A stretch of DNA of 64,000 bases, taken from the NCBI RefSeq assembly GCF_000025985.1, contig NC_003228.3, positions 372,001 through 436,000 on the forward strand, read 5' to 3'. Positions 1-8,416 of the stretch are shown here, one piece after another. Under the pieces are notes generated by a model. That model worked only from the letters and a program-made list of their open reading frames with translations, did not search any database and was not told where the DNA came from. The stretch comes from Bacteroides fragilis NCTC 9343. GTDB lineage: Bacteria > Bacteroidota > Bacteroidia > Bacteroidales > Bacteroidaceae. The position numbers were made by a program, and so were the translations under genes. Position 1 is the first letter of the stretch, and every line of letters starts with the position of its first letter.

Positions 1-1
1 G

Positions 2-952
2 ATCGAATACCTGAACGGATCGGTAGATACGAAGTGGGGTAAGAAGCGTGCAGAGAACGGACATCCTGAGCCTTACGGGTTAAAATATCTGGAAATTGGA
101 AATGAAGAAGTTATCTGGGGAGATATTGAAGCCGATTATCAGCATTATATCGATCGATTTAATGATATTTATGAGGCTGTTCATGCCAAGGATCCGGAAG
201 TGCAGTTTATTCATTCTGCCTGGTGGCGTCCCGAATCACCTAATATGGAGAAAGTATTTAAAGCACTTGATGGTAAAGCAGCCTATTGGGATTACCATCC
301 TTGGACGGATGATCTTGGCAGTCACGTAAATATAGACCGGGAGTTGACGGATATGAAAGCTAAATTCCTGAAATGGAATCCGAAGACAAGTATGCGTTGT
401 GCTATTTTCGAAGAAAACGGTAATCTGCACAACGTTCAGCGCGCCATTGTGCATGCTACTGTTCAGAATGTGGTTCGTCGCCATGGTGATTTTATTCTGA
501 CCACCTGTGCGGCCAATGCTCTTCAACCCTATTTGCAAAATGACAACGGCTGGGATCAGGGACAAATTTTTTTCACTTCGGGACAGGTTTGGGGTATGCC
601 GACTTTCTATGCACAGCAGATGTCTTCGGCCCATCACCATCCGCTGCGGTTGTGGAGTGAGACAGTGGGAGAACTGGATATGACGGCCACTACGAACGAG
701 GCACGCGATGAAGTGATTCTTCATGTAGTCAACACTTCCTCTGAAGTGCGGGAGACTCAGGTTAGTCTGTCCGGTTTCATTCCGAAAGGGAATATGGAAA
801 TATATACGCTGAGTGGAGAGTTGAATGATGAGAACCTTCCGGATACGCCTACATGGATTCTGCCGAAAGCTACCTGGAAGCAGGCTCCCGGATCTGATTT
901 TACCTATTCATTCCCCGGTTATTCGTATACGATTGTTGTACTTAAAAAGTGA
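2..952 (+). CDS. Alpha-L-arabinofuranosidase, GH51 family (5' end outside window)
   Basis: The reading frame is open from the window edge, so the N-terminal part of the gene is missing. The visible part carries the GH51 acid/base motif LEIGNEE (Glu codon near 104-106). A second acidic motif, IFEENG (about 407-418), fits the nucleophile region of the TIM barrel. The C-terminal 90 or so residues resemble the beta-sandwich that closes GH51 enzymes. The family removes terminal alpha-L-arabinofuranosyl residues from arabinan, arabinoxylan or arabinogalactan. The stop lies 9 bp before the GH78 rhamnosidase start, so the two are probably co-transcribed and work on the same arabinose- and rhamnose-bearing plant glycan. 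The family call is firm; the exact substrate is not visible. Confidence 0.85.
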   Translation: MEYLNGSVDTKWGKKRAENGHPEPYGLKYLEIGNEEVIWGDIEADYQHYIDRFNDIYEAVHAKDPEVQFIHSAWWRPESPNMEKVFKALDGKAAYWDYHPWTDDLGSHVNIDRELTDMKAKFLKWNPKTSMRCAIFEENGNLHNVQRAIVHATVQNVVRRHGDFILTTCAANALQPYLQNDNGWDQGQIFFTSGQVWGMPTFYAQQMSSAHHHPLRLWSETVGELDMTATTNEARDEVILHVVNTSSEVRETQVSLSGFIPKGNMEIYTLSGELNDENLPDTPTWILPKATWKQAPGSDFTYSFPGYSYTIVVLKK

Positions 953-961
953 GTTGTTTTT

Positions 962-3601
962 ATGAAAATAGGATATCTTAAACCGGGTATTCTGCTTCTC
1001 GTCCTGTTATTCTCTTTCCGTCAAGATCTTTTTGCCAAGAAGAGAATCACTTCGTTGAAGTGTGAATACATTGAAGCGCCTTTAGGACTTGATGTGCAGC
1101 GCCCGCGTCTGATGTGGAAAGTGGACACTTCCGATGTGCCCAGTAGGCAAACGGCCTATAGGATTTTGGTCTCTTCTACTCCGGAACTGTTGCGACAAGG
1201 AGAGGCTGATATCTGGGATTCCGGCAAACAGAAGTCGGATGAGCAATTGGTTTCTTACGCCGGGAGTACGTTGCGTCCTCACACCCGATACTGGTGGAGG
1301 GTAGAAGTGTGGCTGAATAATAAGAAGGTCGTTTCGGAACCTATGTGGTTTGAAACCGGAAAATTTTCGGCAACGGATTGGGAAGCTTCTTGGATTACCG
1401 ATGGGTATGATAAAGACTACGAACCCTCTCCGATGTTTCGTAAAGTGTTCGATGTTTCCAAAGAGGTTGCTTCTGCCCGTTGCTATATAAGCGGTTTGGG
1501 GTATTACAGGCTGTCCTTTAACGGGAAGGCTGTCAATGATCATGCACTCGATCCGGGGTTTACGGATTATAGTAAGCGGGTGCTTTATCTCACGTATGAT
1601 ATTTCCGGACTGCTCCGGCATGGTAAAAACTGTATAGGGGTTCAGTTGGGCAATGGCTGGTTCAATGAGCAAACTCCTGCCGTGTGGCACTTTCATGAGG
1701 CACCCTGGCGAAAGCGCCCGCAAATGATTGCTGAGATACATCTCTGTTATACTGATGGCAGCAAGGATATCATAACGACCGATACTTCATGGAAGACATC
1801 TACAGGACCGCTCCTGTTTGATAATCTTTATGTAGGCTCTTTCTATGATGCCCGTCTGGAACAGAAAGGGTGGGATACGGAACTTTTTGATGATGTCTCT
1901 TGGCAACATGCTAAATTGACTGCGGCACCTGCCCCACTGATCGAAGCACAGAAGATGCCTTCCATTACTACAGCAGATACTCTTTCTGTAGTGTCTGTCA
2001 ACTGTATCAGTGATACTTGCTACGTGTTCGATATGGGTATCAACACAGCCGGAGTTCCCCGTTTGGAGATAAAAGGAGAACGCGGAACCCGGATTCGTTT
2101 AAGGCATTCCGAGATGCTTCAGAAAGATGGGAATATCGACCAGCGTAATATTGACATGCACTTACGTCCTCGCAACAAACGTGAAATTATCCAGACGGAT
2201 GAATATGTCCTGAAAGGAGAGGGGGTGGAAACTTTTATTCCACCATTCACGTATCACGGATTCCGCTATATAGAACTGACCTCCGATCGTCCCCTTACTG
2301 TTGCGGACGTGAAACTTCAAACCCTCAGGATGCATAGTGACGTGGCTGAAGTGGGGAGTTTCAAATGTTCCGATCAGTTACTCAATACTATTTTCAATAT
2401 TTGCCGAAACTCATATCTGAGTAATCTGTTCGGGATACCGACCGATTGCCCCACTCGTGAAAAGAATGGATGGATGGCGGATGGCTTTATGGTGCAGGAG
2501 GCGGGTATGTTCAATTATGACAGCCGGAATGTATATGCCAAGTGGGTGAAAGATATGATCGATACGCAGGAGGCGAATGGCAATGTAGCCGGTATTGCCC
2601 CGACTTCCCGGAGGTGGGATTCCAACTGGGCGGGGCCGCTTTGGGATGCGGCCATCTTCATTGTGCCCTCTTATCTTTATCGTTATACCGGTGATATCGA
2701 AACCATGCGTCAGGTGTATCCGGCTGCCGAACGTTATCTGAAGTATATCGAAACGACGGAAGATGAACGGGGATTGATTAATCATGGATTGGGTGACTGG
2801 TTGTTCTATAAGGCTGAAACACCGGTCGATTTTATGGCTACCGGTTTTGTGTATTGGGACAACCTGATGATGGCACAGATGGCTGAACTTACCGGACGTG
2901 TAGAAGACAGACAAAAGTATCTGGCAAAAGCCGAAGAGCTTAAGAAACGGATTAACGATCATTTTTTTGACTCTCAGACTGTGTCTTATGCGAATAAAAC
3001 GCAACTTTCATATGCCTTGCCGCTTTATCTTCATATTGTTCCCGAAGCATATAGGGAACGTCTTGCCGAGAATCTGCATAAGATCATAGCAGCCAATGAC
3101 TATAGTCTTGATTTCGGGTTTATCGGCAGCGTAATGGTACCTGATGTCTTGGCGGAGACCGGTTATGCGGAAACGGCCTATAGGATGTTGACAAAAACTA
3201 CATTACCTTCATGGGGATATTGGATCAAAGAAACCGGGGCGACTTCTTTGTACGAAACCTGGGACGTGACCCGCCGTATCGGAGATGCGTCTCTGAATCA
3301 TCCTTCAATGGGGGCTGTCAGTGCCTGGATGTATAAGTATCCGGCAGGTATACGTCTTTCACCGGATGCACCGGCTTTTAAGAAAATATTAATTCAGCCG
3401 TGTTTCCTGTCCGATCTTGATTTTGTAGAAGCCAGCCATGAATCGATGTATGGCACTATCCGGGTTGATTGGAGACGGGAAGAAGGGAAGATCCGGTTAC
3501 ATCTGGTTCTGCCTTCAACGGCTATGGCTACTGTTGTTTTGCCCGGGCAGAAGCCGAAAGCTGTGAAGGGGGGCGAACACATTTTTGTCATTCCCGAATA
3601 G
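962..3601 (+). CDS. Alpha-L-rhamnosidase, GH78 family
   Basis: This 879-residue protein starts with a hydrophobic signal segment (residues 8-25, ending FAKK), so it is exported. An N-terminal fibronectin-like domain follows, then jelly-roll beta domains (about 130-440), the (alpha/alpha)6 catalytic barrel (about 450-800) and a C-terminal beta domain. In the barrel, TDCPTREKNGWMADG (about 498) matches the conserved acidic loop of GH78, and the later LNHPSMGAVSAWMY stretch is also typical. The length is normal for the family. It should release alpha-L-rhamnose from rhamnogalacturonan or plant glycosides. It follows the GH51 gene by 9 bp and ends before a convergent palindromic repeat that could stop transcription. 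Confidence 0.9.
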   Translation: MKIGYLKPGILLLVLLFSFRQDLFAKKRITSLKCEYIEAPLGLDVQRPRLMWKVDTSDVPSRQTAYRILVSSTPELLRQGEADIWDSGKQKSDEQLVSYAGSTLRPHTRYWWRVEVWLNNKKVVSEPMWFETGKFSATDWEASWITDGYDKDYEPSPMFRKVFDVSKEVASARCYISGLGYYRLSFNGKAVNDHALDPGFTDYSKRVLYLTYDISGLLRHGKNCIGVQLGNGWFNEQTPAVWHFHEAPWRKRPQMIAEIHLCYTDGSKDIITTDTSWKTSTGPLLFDNLYVGSFYDARLEQKGWDTELFDDVSWQHAKLTAAPAPLIEAQKMPSITTADTLSVVSVNCISDTCYVFDMGINTAGVPRLEIKGERGTRIRLRHSEMLQKDGNIDQRNIDMHLRPRNKREIIQTDEYVLKGEGVETFIPPFTYHGFRYIELTSDRPLTVADVKLQTLRMHSDVAEVGSFKCSDQLLNTIFNICRNSYLSNLFGIPTDCPTREKNGWMADGFMVQEAGMFNYDSRNVYAKWVKDMIDTQEANGNVAGIAPTSRRWDSNWAGPLWDAAIFIVPSYLYRYTGDIETMRQVYPAAERYLKYIETTEDERGLINHGLGDWLFYKAETPVDFMATGFVYWDNLMMAQMAELTGRVEDRQKYLAKAEELKKRINDHFFDSQTVSYANKTQLSYALPLYLHIVPEAYRERLAENLHKIIAANDYSLDFGFIGSVMVPDVLAETGYAETAYRMLTKTTLPSWGYWIKETGATSLYETWDVTRRIGDASLNHPSMGAVSAWMYKYPAGIRLSPDAPAFKKILIQPCFLSDLDFVEASHESMYGTIRVDWRREEGKIRLHLVLPSTAMATVVLPGQKPKAVKGGEHIFVIPE

Positions 3602-3612
3602 TAAATATGTTT

Positions 3613-3758
3613 GTATAGGATGAAGATGCGTCAAAATTCGTATTCACCACAGATTATACTGATTTATACAGATAATTAGTATGGGTTGTCAGTAGATTAA
3701 AATCGTTTTGTGTAAATCTGTGTAATCTGTGGTGAGTTATGACACCTTCATCCTATAC
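3613..3758. repeat. Intergenic palindromic repeat, copy 1
   Basis: Long nested hairpin between two convergent genes. Outer 13-bp arms GTATAGGATGAAG (3613-3625) and CTTCATCCTATAC (3746-3758) are exact inverses. Inner arms TTCACCACAGATTA (3643-3656) and TAATCTGTGGTGA (3723-3735) pair likewise. The inner motif recurs at about 23780, 35963 and 38420. Here it could serve as a bidirectional transcription end. Confidence 0.75.
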
Positions 3759-3780
3759 GAATGACAGGGAGAGGGGAAAA

Positions 3781-4842
3781 TCAGATTTCCAGTCCGTCCA
3801 GTATCTTCAAATACAATTCCAATGCCTCTTCTATTTCTTTAATCATGATATATTCATCGGCCGTATGCGAACGTGAAGAACGGCCGGGGCCTATCTTGAC
3901 TGAGGGGAACACCATTAAAGCTTGATCCGAGAGAGTAGGAGAGCCGAAAGGCACGCGTCCCAGTTTCTTTGCTTTCTGTACAAACGGGTGGCTTTCTTCG
4001 ATACGTGAAGAGTTGAGGCGGAACGAACGGGCTTCAGCTTTACAAGAGATATGCTTTTGTATTTCAGTAAACAACTCTTCGTTAGAGTACAGTTCGTTGC
4101 TACGCACATCTACTACAAAACTGCAACGGTCGGGAATGACATTGTGCTGCGTACCGGCATTGATCACCGTAACACTCATTTTGACAGGTCCCAGTAATGG
4201 TGATTCTTTTGCAAAGCGGTAGTCGCGGAACCAGGCAATATCGTCCAGTACTTTATATATCGCATTGTCACCTTCATTGCGGGCGGCGTGTCCTGCTTTT
4301 CCGGTAGCTGTGACATCGAGCACCATCAGGCCTTTTTCGGCAATGGCAGGTTGCATTTCGGTGGGTTCTCCTACTACGGCAAAACTGATGGGGGGAAGTC
4401 CCGGTAATACACTTTCGATACCGCCTTTTCCGGATACCTCTTCTTCGCAGGAAGCCAGATAAATAAGGTTATAACTTTGTTGTTTGCGGCATAGTTGCAG
4501 AAACACCTGTAGGAGTGTTACTACACTGGCACCGGCATCATTGCTGCCCAATCCATAAAGTTTTCCATTCTCTTCGCGTGGAGTGAACGGATCTTTCCGC
4601 CAACCGTTGACCGGCTTTACAGTGTCAATATGGGAGTTGAGCAGGATTGTCGGCTTTTTCAGGTCGAACATAGGGCTCAGGCACCAGATATTGTTTCCTT
4701 TACGGCCCGTGGTCATGCCTTCGGCCTCGATATAATTTTGCAGATAGTCGGCTGCTTTTTCTTCTTCGCGGCTGAGCGAAGGGATGCTGATAAGAGATTT
4801 CAGCAAGCCGACAGCTTCGGATGTAATGGATTCGTCTATCAT
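3781..4842 (-). CDS. argE: ArgE-type M20 deacetylase (N-acyl-ornithine deacetylase)
   Basis: M20 metallopeptidase-fold amidohydrolase of 353 residues. Zinc-ligand motifs are visible in order: NSHIDTV, GLGSNDAGAS, CEEEVSGKGG, VGEPTEM and a final SRSHTADEY histidine. The protein closely matches the ArgE-like deacetylases of Bacteroides, which act on N-succinyl- rather than N-acetyl-ornithine in arginine synthesis; that substrate is family knowledge, not visible here. The frame stays open upstream to an ATG at 4908. I chose the ATG at 4842 because a TACATTTGC promoter box (4865-4873) lies inside that extension and the first M20 residues follow directly. It is a cytoplasmic single gene, convergent with the GH78 gene. 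Confidence 0.85.
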   Translation of the reverse strand: MIDESITSEAVGLLKSLISIPSLSREEEKAADYLQNYIEAEGMTTGRKGNNIWCLSPMFDLKKPTILLNSHIDTVKPVNGWRKDPFTPREENGKLYGLGSNDAGASVVTLLQVFLQLCRKQQSYNLIYLASCEEEVSGKGGIESVLPGLPPISFAVVGEPTEMQPAIAEKGLMVLDVTATGKAGHAARNEGDNAIYKVLDDIAWFRDYRFAKESPLLGPVKMSVTVINAGTQHNVIPDRCSFVVDVRSNELYSNEELFTEIQKHISCKAEARSFRLNSSRIEESHPFVQKAKKLGRVPFGSPTLSDQALMVFPSVKIGPGRSSRSHTADEYIMIKEIEEALELYLKILDGLEI

Positions 4843-4864
4843 TTCTTTTTTGCTTTGAATGGAT

Positions 4865-4873
4865 GCAAATGTA
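4865..4873 (-). promoter_or_regulatory. Candidate Bacteroides -7 box for argE
   Basis: TACATTTGC on the minus strand matches the TAnnTTTG consensus and lies 22 bp before the chosen argE start. No clear -33 TTTG box is visible. Confidence 0.45.
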
Positions 4874-4996
4874 CAAATAATACTTGAATCTTTCAGTTTG
4901 TCAGACAACTATTTATCAGGCGCTATATGGCTAAGTGCCTGACTCTGTTGAGCAAAATAATTCAGTATTCACACCTGATAATTCCAAATTAAACGA

Positions 4997-5004
4997 TACC
5001 TTTG
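4997..5004 (+). promoter_or_regulatory. Candidate Bacteroides -7 box for the acyl-CoA ligase
   Basis: TACCTTTG followed by C matches TAnnTTTG and lies 26 bp before the ATG at 5031. AAAGGAT just before the ATG may be the ribosome binding site. Confidence 0.5.
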
Positions 5005-5030
5005 CAGACGAATAACTAACAACAAAGGAT

Positions 5031-6836
5031 ATGACTTATCATCATTTATCTGTCTTGGTCCATCGTCAGGCTGAAAAGTATGGCGACAAGACAGCCCTGA
5101 AATACCGTGACTATGAGAAGGCGCAGTGGATACCTATCTCTTGGAATGAATTTTCGCAAACTGTAAGGCAAGCCGCCAATGCTATGGTGGAATTGGGAGT
5201 ACAGGAAGAAGAAAATATCGGTATTTTCTCTCAAAATAAGCCGGAATGTCTGTTTACGGATTTTGCCGCTTTTGCCAACCGTGCAGTAACTATTCCGCTT
5301 TATGCAACCAGTTCTCCGGCACAGGCTCAATATATCATCAATGATGCCCAGATACGTTTCTTATTTGTAGGCGAGCAGTTCCAGTATGATGCTGCTTTCA
5401 GTGTGTTCGGCTTCTGCCCTTCACTTGTACAATTGATCATTTTTGATCCGGCGGTAGTGAAAGATCCGCGTGATATGAGTTCTATTTACTATGACGAGTT
5501 CTTGGCTAAAGGAAAAGATTTGCCACACAATGAAGTAGTGGAAGAACGTACGGCACGTGCCAGTGCCGAGGATTTGGCAAACATCCTGTATACGTCCGGT
5601 ACTACGGGCGAACCTAAAGGAGTCATGTTGCATCATTCTTGCTATTTGGAAGCATTCCGCATTCATGATATCCGTTTGGTAGATATGACCGATAAGGATG
5701 TTTCGATGAACTTCCTGCCGCTGACCCATGTGTTTGAGAAGGCATGGACTTATCTCTGTGTGCATAAGGGCGTACAGGTCTGCATCAATCTTCGTCCGGC
5801 CGATATCCAGACAACCATTAAAGAAATCCGTCCGACATTGATGTGTAGTGTCCCTCGTTTTTGGGAGAAGGTGTATGCCGGCGTTCAGGAAAAAATAGCC
5901 GAGACCACCGGAATAAAAAAAATGCTGATGCTGGATGCTATTAAAGTAGGCCGTATCCATAATTTGGATTATTTGCGGGTGGGTAAGACGCCTCCCCGAA
6001 TGATTCAGCTGAAATATAAGTTTTATGAGAAGACTATCTATGCTCTGCTGAAAAAGACCATCGGAATAGAGAACGGTAACTTCTTCCCGACAGCCGGTGC
6101 TGCTGTTCCCGATGAAATTTGCGAGTTTGTACATTCGGTGGGTATCGATATGCTGGTCGGATATGGTTTGACAGAATCTACGGCAACTGTTTCGTGTACC
6201 TCGAAGACGGGCTATGATATTGGTTCGGTAGGTCAGGTGATGCCGGAGGTAGAAGTGAAGATCGGCGAAGATAACGAGATTCTGCTTCGTGGAAAGACCA
6301 TCACGAAAGGGTATTATAAAAAGGCGGAAGCGACGGCTGCAGCCATCGATGAAGAAGGTTGGTTTCATACCGGTGATGCCGGCTATTTTAAAAATGGGCA
6401 GTTGTATCTGACAGAGCGTATCAAAGACCTGTTTAAGACATCGAACGGAAAATATATCGCTCCTCAGGCATTGGAAACCAAATTGGTTATCGACCGTTAT
6501 ATCGATCAGATAGCTATTATTGCCGATCAGCGTAAGTTTGTATCTGCACTGATTGTACCGGTATACGGTTTTGTGAAACAGTATGCCAAAGAGAAAGGTA
6601 TCGAATACAAAGATATGGCCGAATTGTTGGAGCATCCTAAAATTACTGCTTTGTTCCGCGCACGTATCGATACGTTGCAGCAGCAGTTTGCCCATTACGA
6701 ACAGATTAAACGATTTACGTTGCTTCCCGAACCGTTCAGCATGGAAAAAGGGGAACTGACTAATACCCTGAAGTTGAAACGTCCGGTAGTGGCACGCAAC
6801 TATAAAGAGGTAATTGATAAAATGTATGAGGAGTAA
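5031..6836 (+). CDS. Long-chain fatty-acid--CoA ligase (AMP-forming)
   Basis: ANL-superfamily adenylating enzyme, 601 residues and no signal peptide, so cytoplasmic or membrane-associated. Core motifs appear in order: the P-loop YTSGTTGEPKGVM (about 188), GYGLTESTA (about 380), FHTGDAGYF (about 445), and LFKTSNGKYIAP (about 468), which holds the hinge before the mobile C-terminal domain. The family activates fatty acids to acyl-AMP and then acyl-CoA. The length and the TSNGKYIAP hinge fit the FadD15/long-chain group. It is transcribed alone between argE (divergent) and prfB. Bacteroides lack classical beta-oxidation, so it more likely serves lipid synthesis or recycling of exogenous acids; that is inference. 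Confidence 0.88.
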   Translation: MTYHHLSVLVHRQAEKYGDKTALKYRDYEKAQWIPISWNEFSQTVRQAANAMVELGVQEEENIGIFSQNKPECLFTDFAAFANRAVTIPLYATSSPAQAQYIINDAQIRFLFVGEQFQYDAAFSVFGFCPSLVQLIIFDPAVVKDPRDMSSIYYDEFLAKGKDLPHNEVVEERTARASAEDLANILYTSGTTGEPKGVMLHHSCYLEAFRIHDIRLVDMTDKDVSMNFLPLTHVFEKAWTYLCVHKGVQVCINLRPADIQTTIKEIRPTLMCSVPRFWEKVYAGVQEKIAETTGIKKMLMLDAIKVGRIHNLDYLRVGKTPPRMIQLKYKFYEKTIYALLKKTIGIENGNFFPTAGAAVPDEICEFVHSVGIDMLVGYGLTESTATVSCTSKTGYDIGSVGQVMPEVEVKIGEDNEILLRGKTITKGYYKKAEATAAAIDEEGWFHTGDAGYFKNGQLYLTERIKDLFKTSNGKYIAPQALETKLVIDRYIDQIAIIADQRKFVSALIVPVYGFVKQYAKEKGIEYKDMAELLEHPKITALFRARIDTLQQQFAHYEQIKRFTLLPEPFSMEKGELTNTLKLKRPVVARNYKEVIDKMYEE

Positions 6837-6853
6837 GAACACAAAATTTTGTA

Positions 6854-6861
6854 TATCTTTG
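6854..6861 (+). promoter_or_regulatory. Candidate -7 box for prfB
   Basis: TATCTTTG followed by C matches TAnnTTTG and lies 35 bp before the prfB ATG at 6897. Confidence 0.45.
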
Positions 6862-6896
6862 CTCCCCATAATTAATGAAAACCATAAAAAAGAAGT

Positions 6897-8013
6897 ATGA
6901 TTACTATTGAACAACTTAAAGACGTGAAAGAGCGCACTGATGCGCTGAGGAGGTATCTTTGACATCGACGGGAAGAAAATTCAAGTCGAAGAAGAACAAT
7001 TAAGAACGCAGGCTCCGGGTTTCTGGGATGACCAGAAGAAGGCCGAAGCACAAATGAAACTGGTGAAGGGACTGCAAAAGTGGATTGAGGGATACAATGA
7101 TGTCAAGACACTGACAGACGAACTGGAACTGGCTTTCGATTTTTATAAAGACGAACTGGTTACCGAACAAGAAGTAGACGAGGCCTATGCAAAGGCATTA
7201 GAGCATGTCGAGAATCTGGAATTGCAGAACATGCTTCGTGATGAGGCCGACCAAATGAGTTGCGTACTGAAGATTAACTCCGGTGCCGGTGGTACGGAGA
7301 GTCAGGATTGGGCATCGATGCTGATGCGTATGTATCTCCGTTATGCCGAGACCAATGGTTATAAAGCAACCATGGCCAACTTGCAGGAAGGTGATGAAGC
7401 GGGTATCAAAACCTGTACCATACAGATTGAAGGTGACTATGCCTACGGGTATTTGAAAGGTGAGAACGGTGTACATCGTTTGGTTCGTGTTTCCCCTTAT
7501 AATGCGCAGGGTAAGCGTATGACTTCTTTTGCTTCCGTGTTTGTCACTCCATTGGTGGATGACAGTATCGAGGTAAATATTTTGCCGGCCTGTATCTCTT
7601 GGGATACTTTCCGTTCGGGAGGTGCCGGTGGACAGAACGTTAATAAGGTAGAGTCCGGCGTTCGTTTACGCTATCAATACAAGGATCCTTATACCGGTGA
7701 GGAAGAGGAAATCCTGATAGAGAATACCGAAACCCGTGACCAACCCAAAAATCGTGAAAATGCAATGCGTCAGTTGCGTTCTATTCTTTACGATAAAGAA
7801 TTGCAGCACCGCATGGCAGAACAAGCTAAAGTGGAAGCCGGTAAGAAAAAAATCGAATGGGGGTCACAGATACGAAGCTATGTCTTTGACGACCGTCGTG
7901 TAAAAGACCATCGCACTAACTTCCAGACCTCTGATGTAAACGGAGTGATGGATGGAAAAATAGAAGGATTTATCAAAGCCTATCTGATGGAATTTTCTTC
8001 GGAAGAAGCTTAA
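6897..8013 (+). CDS. prfB: Peptide chain release factor 2, with programmed +1 frameshift
   Basis: RF2 ends translation at UGA and UAA codons. The gene starts at ATG 6897 with 21 codons (MITIEQLKDVKERT...), meets an in-frame TGA at 6960-6962, and continues in the +1 frame from GAC at 6961 to the stop at 8013. The joined protein has 371 residues, close to the family norm. The catalytic loop SGGAGGQNVNKVESG contains the GGQ tripeptide. At the stop-codon recognition site, where RF2 usually has SPF, the sequence reads SPY (RVSPYNAQGKRMTSF). The frameshift forms the usual autoregulation: low RF2 lets the ribosome slip and make more. A terminator follows 15 bp downstream. Confidence 0.95.
6948..6963 (+). 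promoter_or_regulatory. prfB programmed +1 frameshift site
   Basis: AGGAGGTATCTTTGAC has the classic parts: an internal Shine-Dalgarno (AGGAGG), the slippery CTT codon and a TGA followed by C. It is nearly identical to the E. coli site. Confidence 0.95.
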
Positions 8014-8028
8014 AAATAACAGAATTGT

Positions 8029-8069
8029 AACATCCTCCGGATTTTTCTGCTCCGGGGGATGTTTTTTTA
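8029..8069 (+). terminator. Rho-independent terminator after prfB
   Basis: AACATCCTCCGG (8029-8040) pairs with CCGGGGGATGTT (8052-8063) with one T-G wobble, followed by a T-run. Confidence 0.85.
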
Positions 8070-8105
8070 TTTCCTTTCTTTGTCCGTCATTTTATTCTCT
8101 ATATT

Positions 8106-8137
8106 TTTGGCAGGTTAAAAGATTTGTTCTTACTTTG
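8106..8137 (+). promoter_or_regulatory. Candidate promoter for the 44-aa membrane peptide
   Basis: TTTG (8106-8109) and TTACTTTG (8130-8137) are separated by 20 bp, the spacing expected of Bacteroides -33 and -7 boxes. The -7 box differs from TAnnTTTG at its second base. It lies about 28 bp before the ATG at 8166. Confidence 0.45.
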
Positions 8138-8165
8138 TTAACGTTGAACTTTAAAGCTAACGATT

Positions 8166-8300
8166 ATGAGTAAGAATAAGAAAAAAGTAACACACAGCAA
8201 GAAAGAAGAAGAACAAGCCAAAAAGGTTGTTAAGATAGTTTTTGTCTCGCTGGTTATCCTGGCATTGGCTATGATTATCGGTTTTTCTCTTTTGGGCTGA
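8166..8300 (+). CDS. Small single-pass membrane protein, 44 aa
   Basis: A short gene encodes 44 residues. The first half is highly charged and lysine-rich (MSKNKKKVTHSKKEEEQAKK). The second half is a single hydrophobic helix (VFVSLVILALAMIIGFSLLG) that would cross the inner membrane with the basic tail in the cytoplasm. A plausible promoter and its own upstream terminator boundary support a real transcription unit. I do not recognise a family. Such peptides often modulate a membrane partner, but nothing nearby names one. It is too short for many gene-calling cut-offs. Confidence 0.6.
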   Translation: MSKNKKKVTHSKKEEEQAKKVVKIVFVSLVILALAMIIGFSLLG

Positions 8301-8304
8301 GAGT

Positions 8305-8407
8305 GAGTGATTAGTGACTGACAATTAGTGATTGGTACCGGGTGGATGAATCGTACTGATCACCGGTTATTAGCTGCTAATCACTGCTAATAAATCGCTA
8401 ATCACTA
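8305..8407. repeat. Clustered short inverted/direct repeats (TTAGTGATT / AATCACTAA)
   Basis: Between the small membrane gene and the porin, GTGATTAGTG and ATTAGTGATT occur near 8306-8333, and CTAATCACTG and CTAATCACTA near 8377-8407. The two sets are inverse to each other and could fold into a hairpin before the porin start. Function unknown. Confidence 0.5.
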
Positions 8408-8416
8408 AAAAGACGG

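Noticed and set aside
4843..4908. N-terminal extension of argE to an ATG at 4908
   Set aside because: A TAnnTTTG promoter box lies inside it, and the extra 22 residues do not match the family.
5421..6965. 514-codon open frame antisense to the acyl-CoA ligase
   Set aside because: Codon-mirror of a confident gene; the protein has no recognisable domain and the frame runs over prfB's start.
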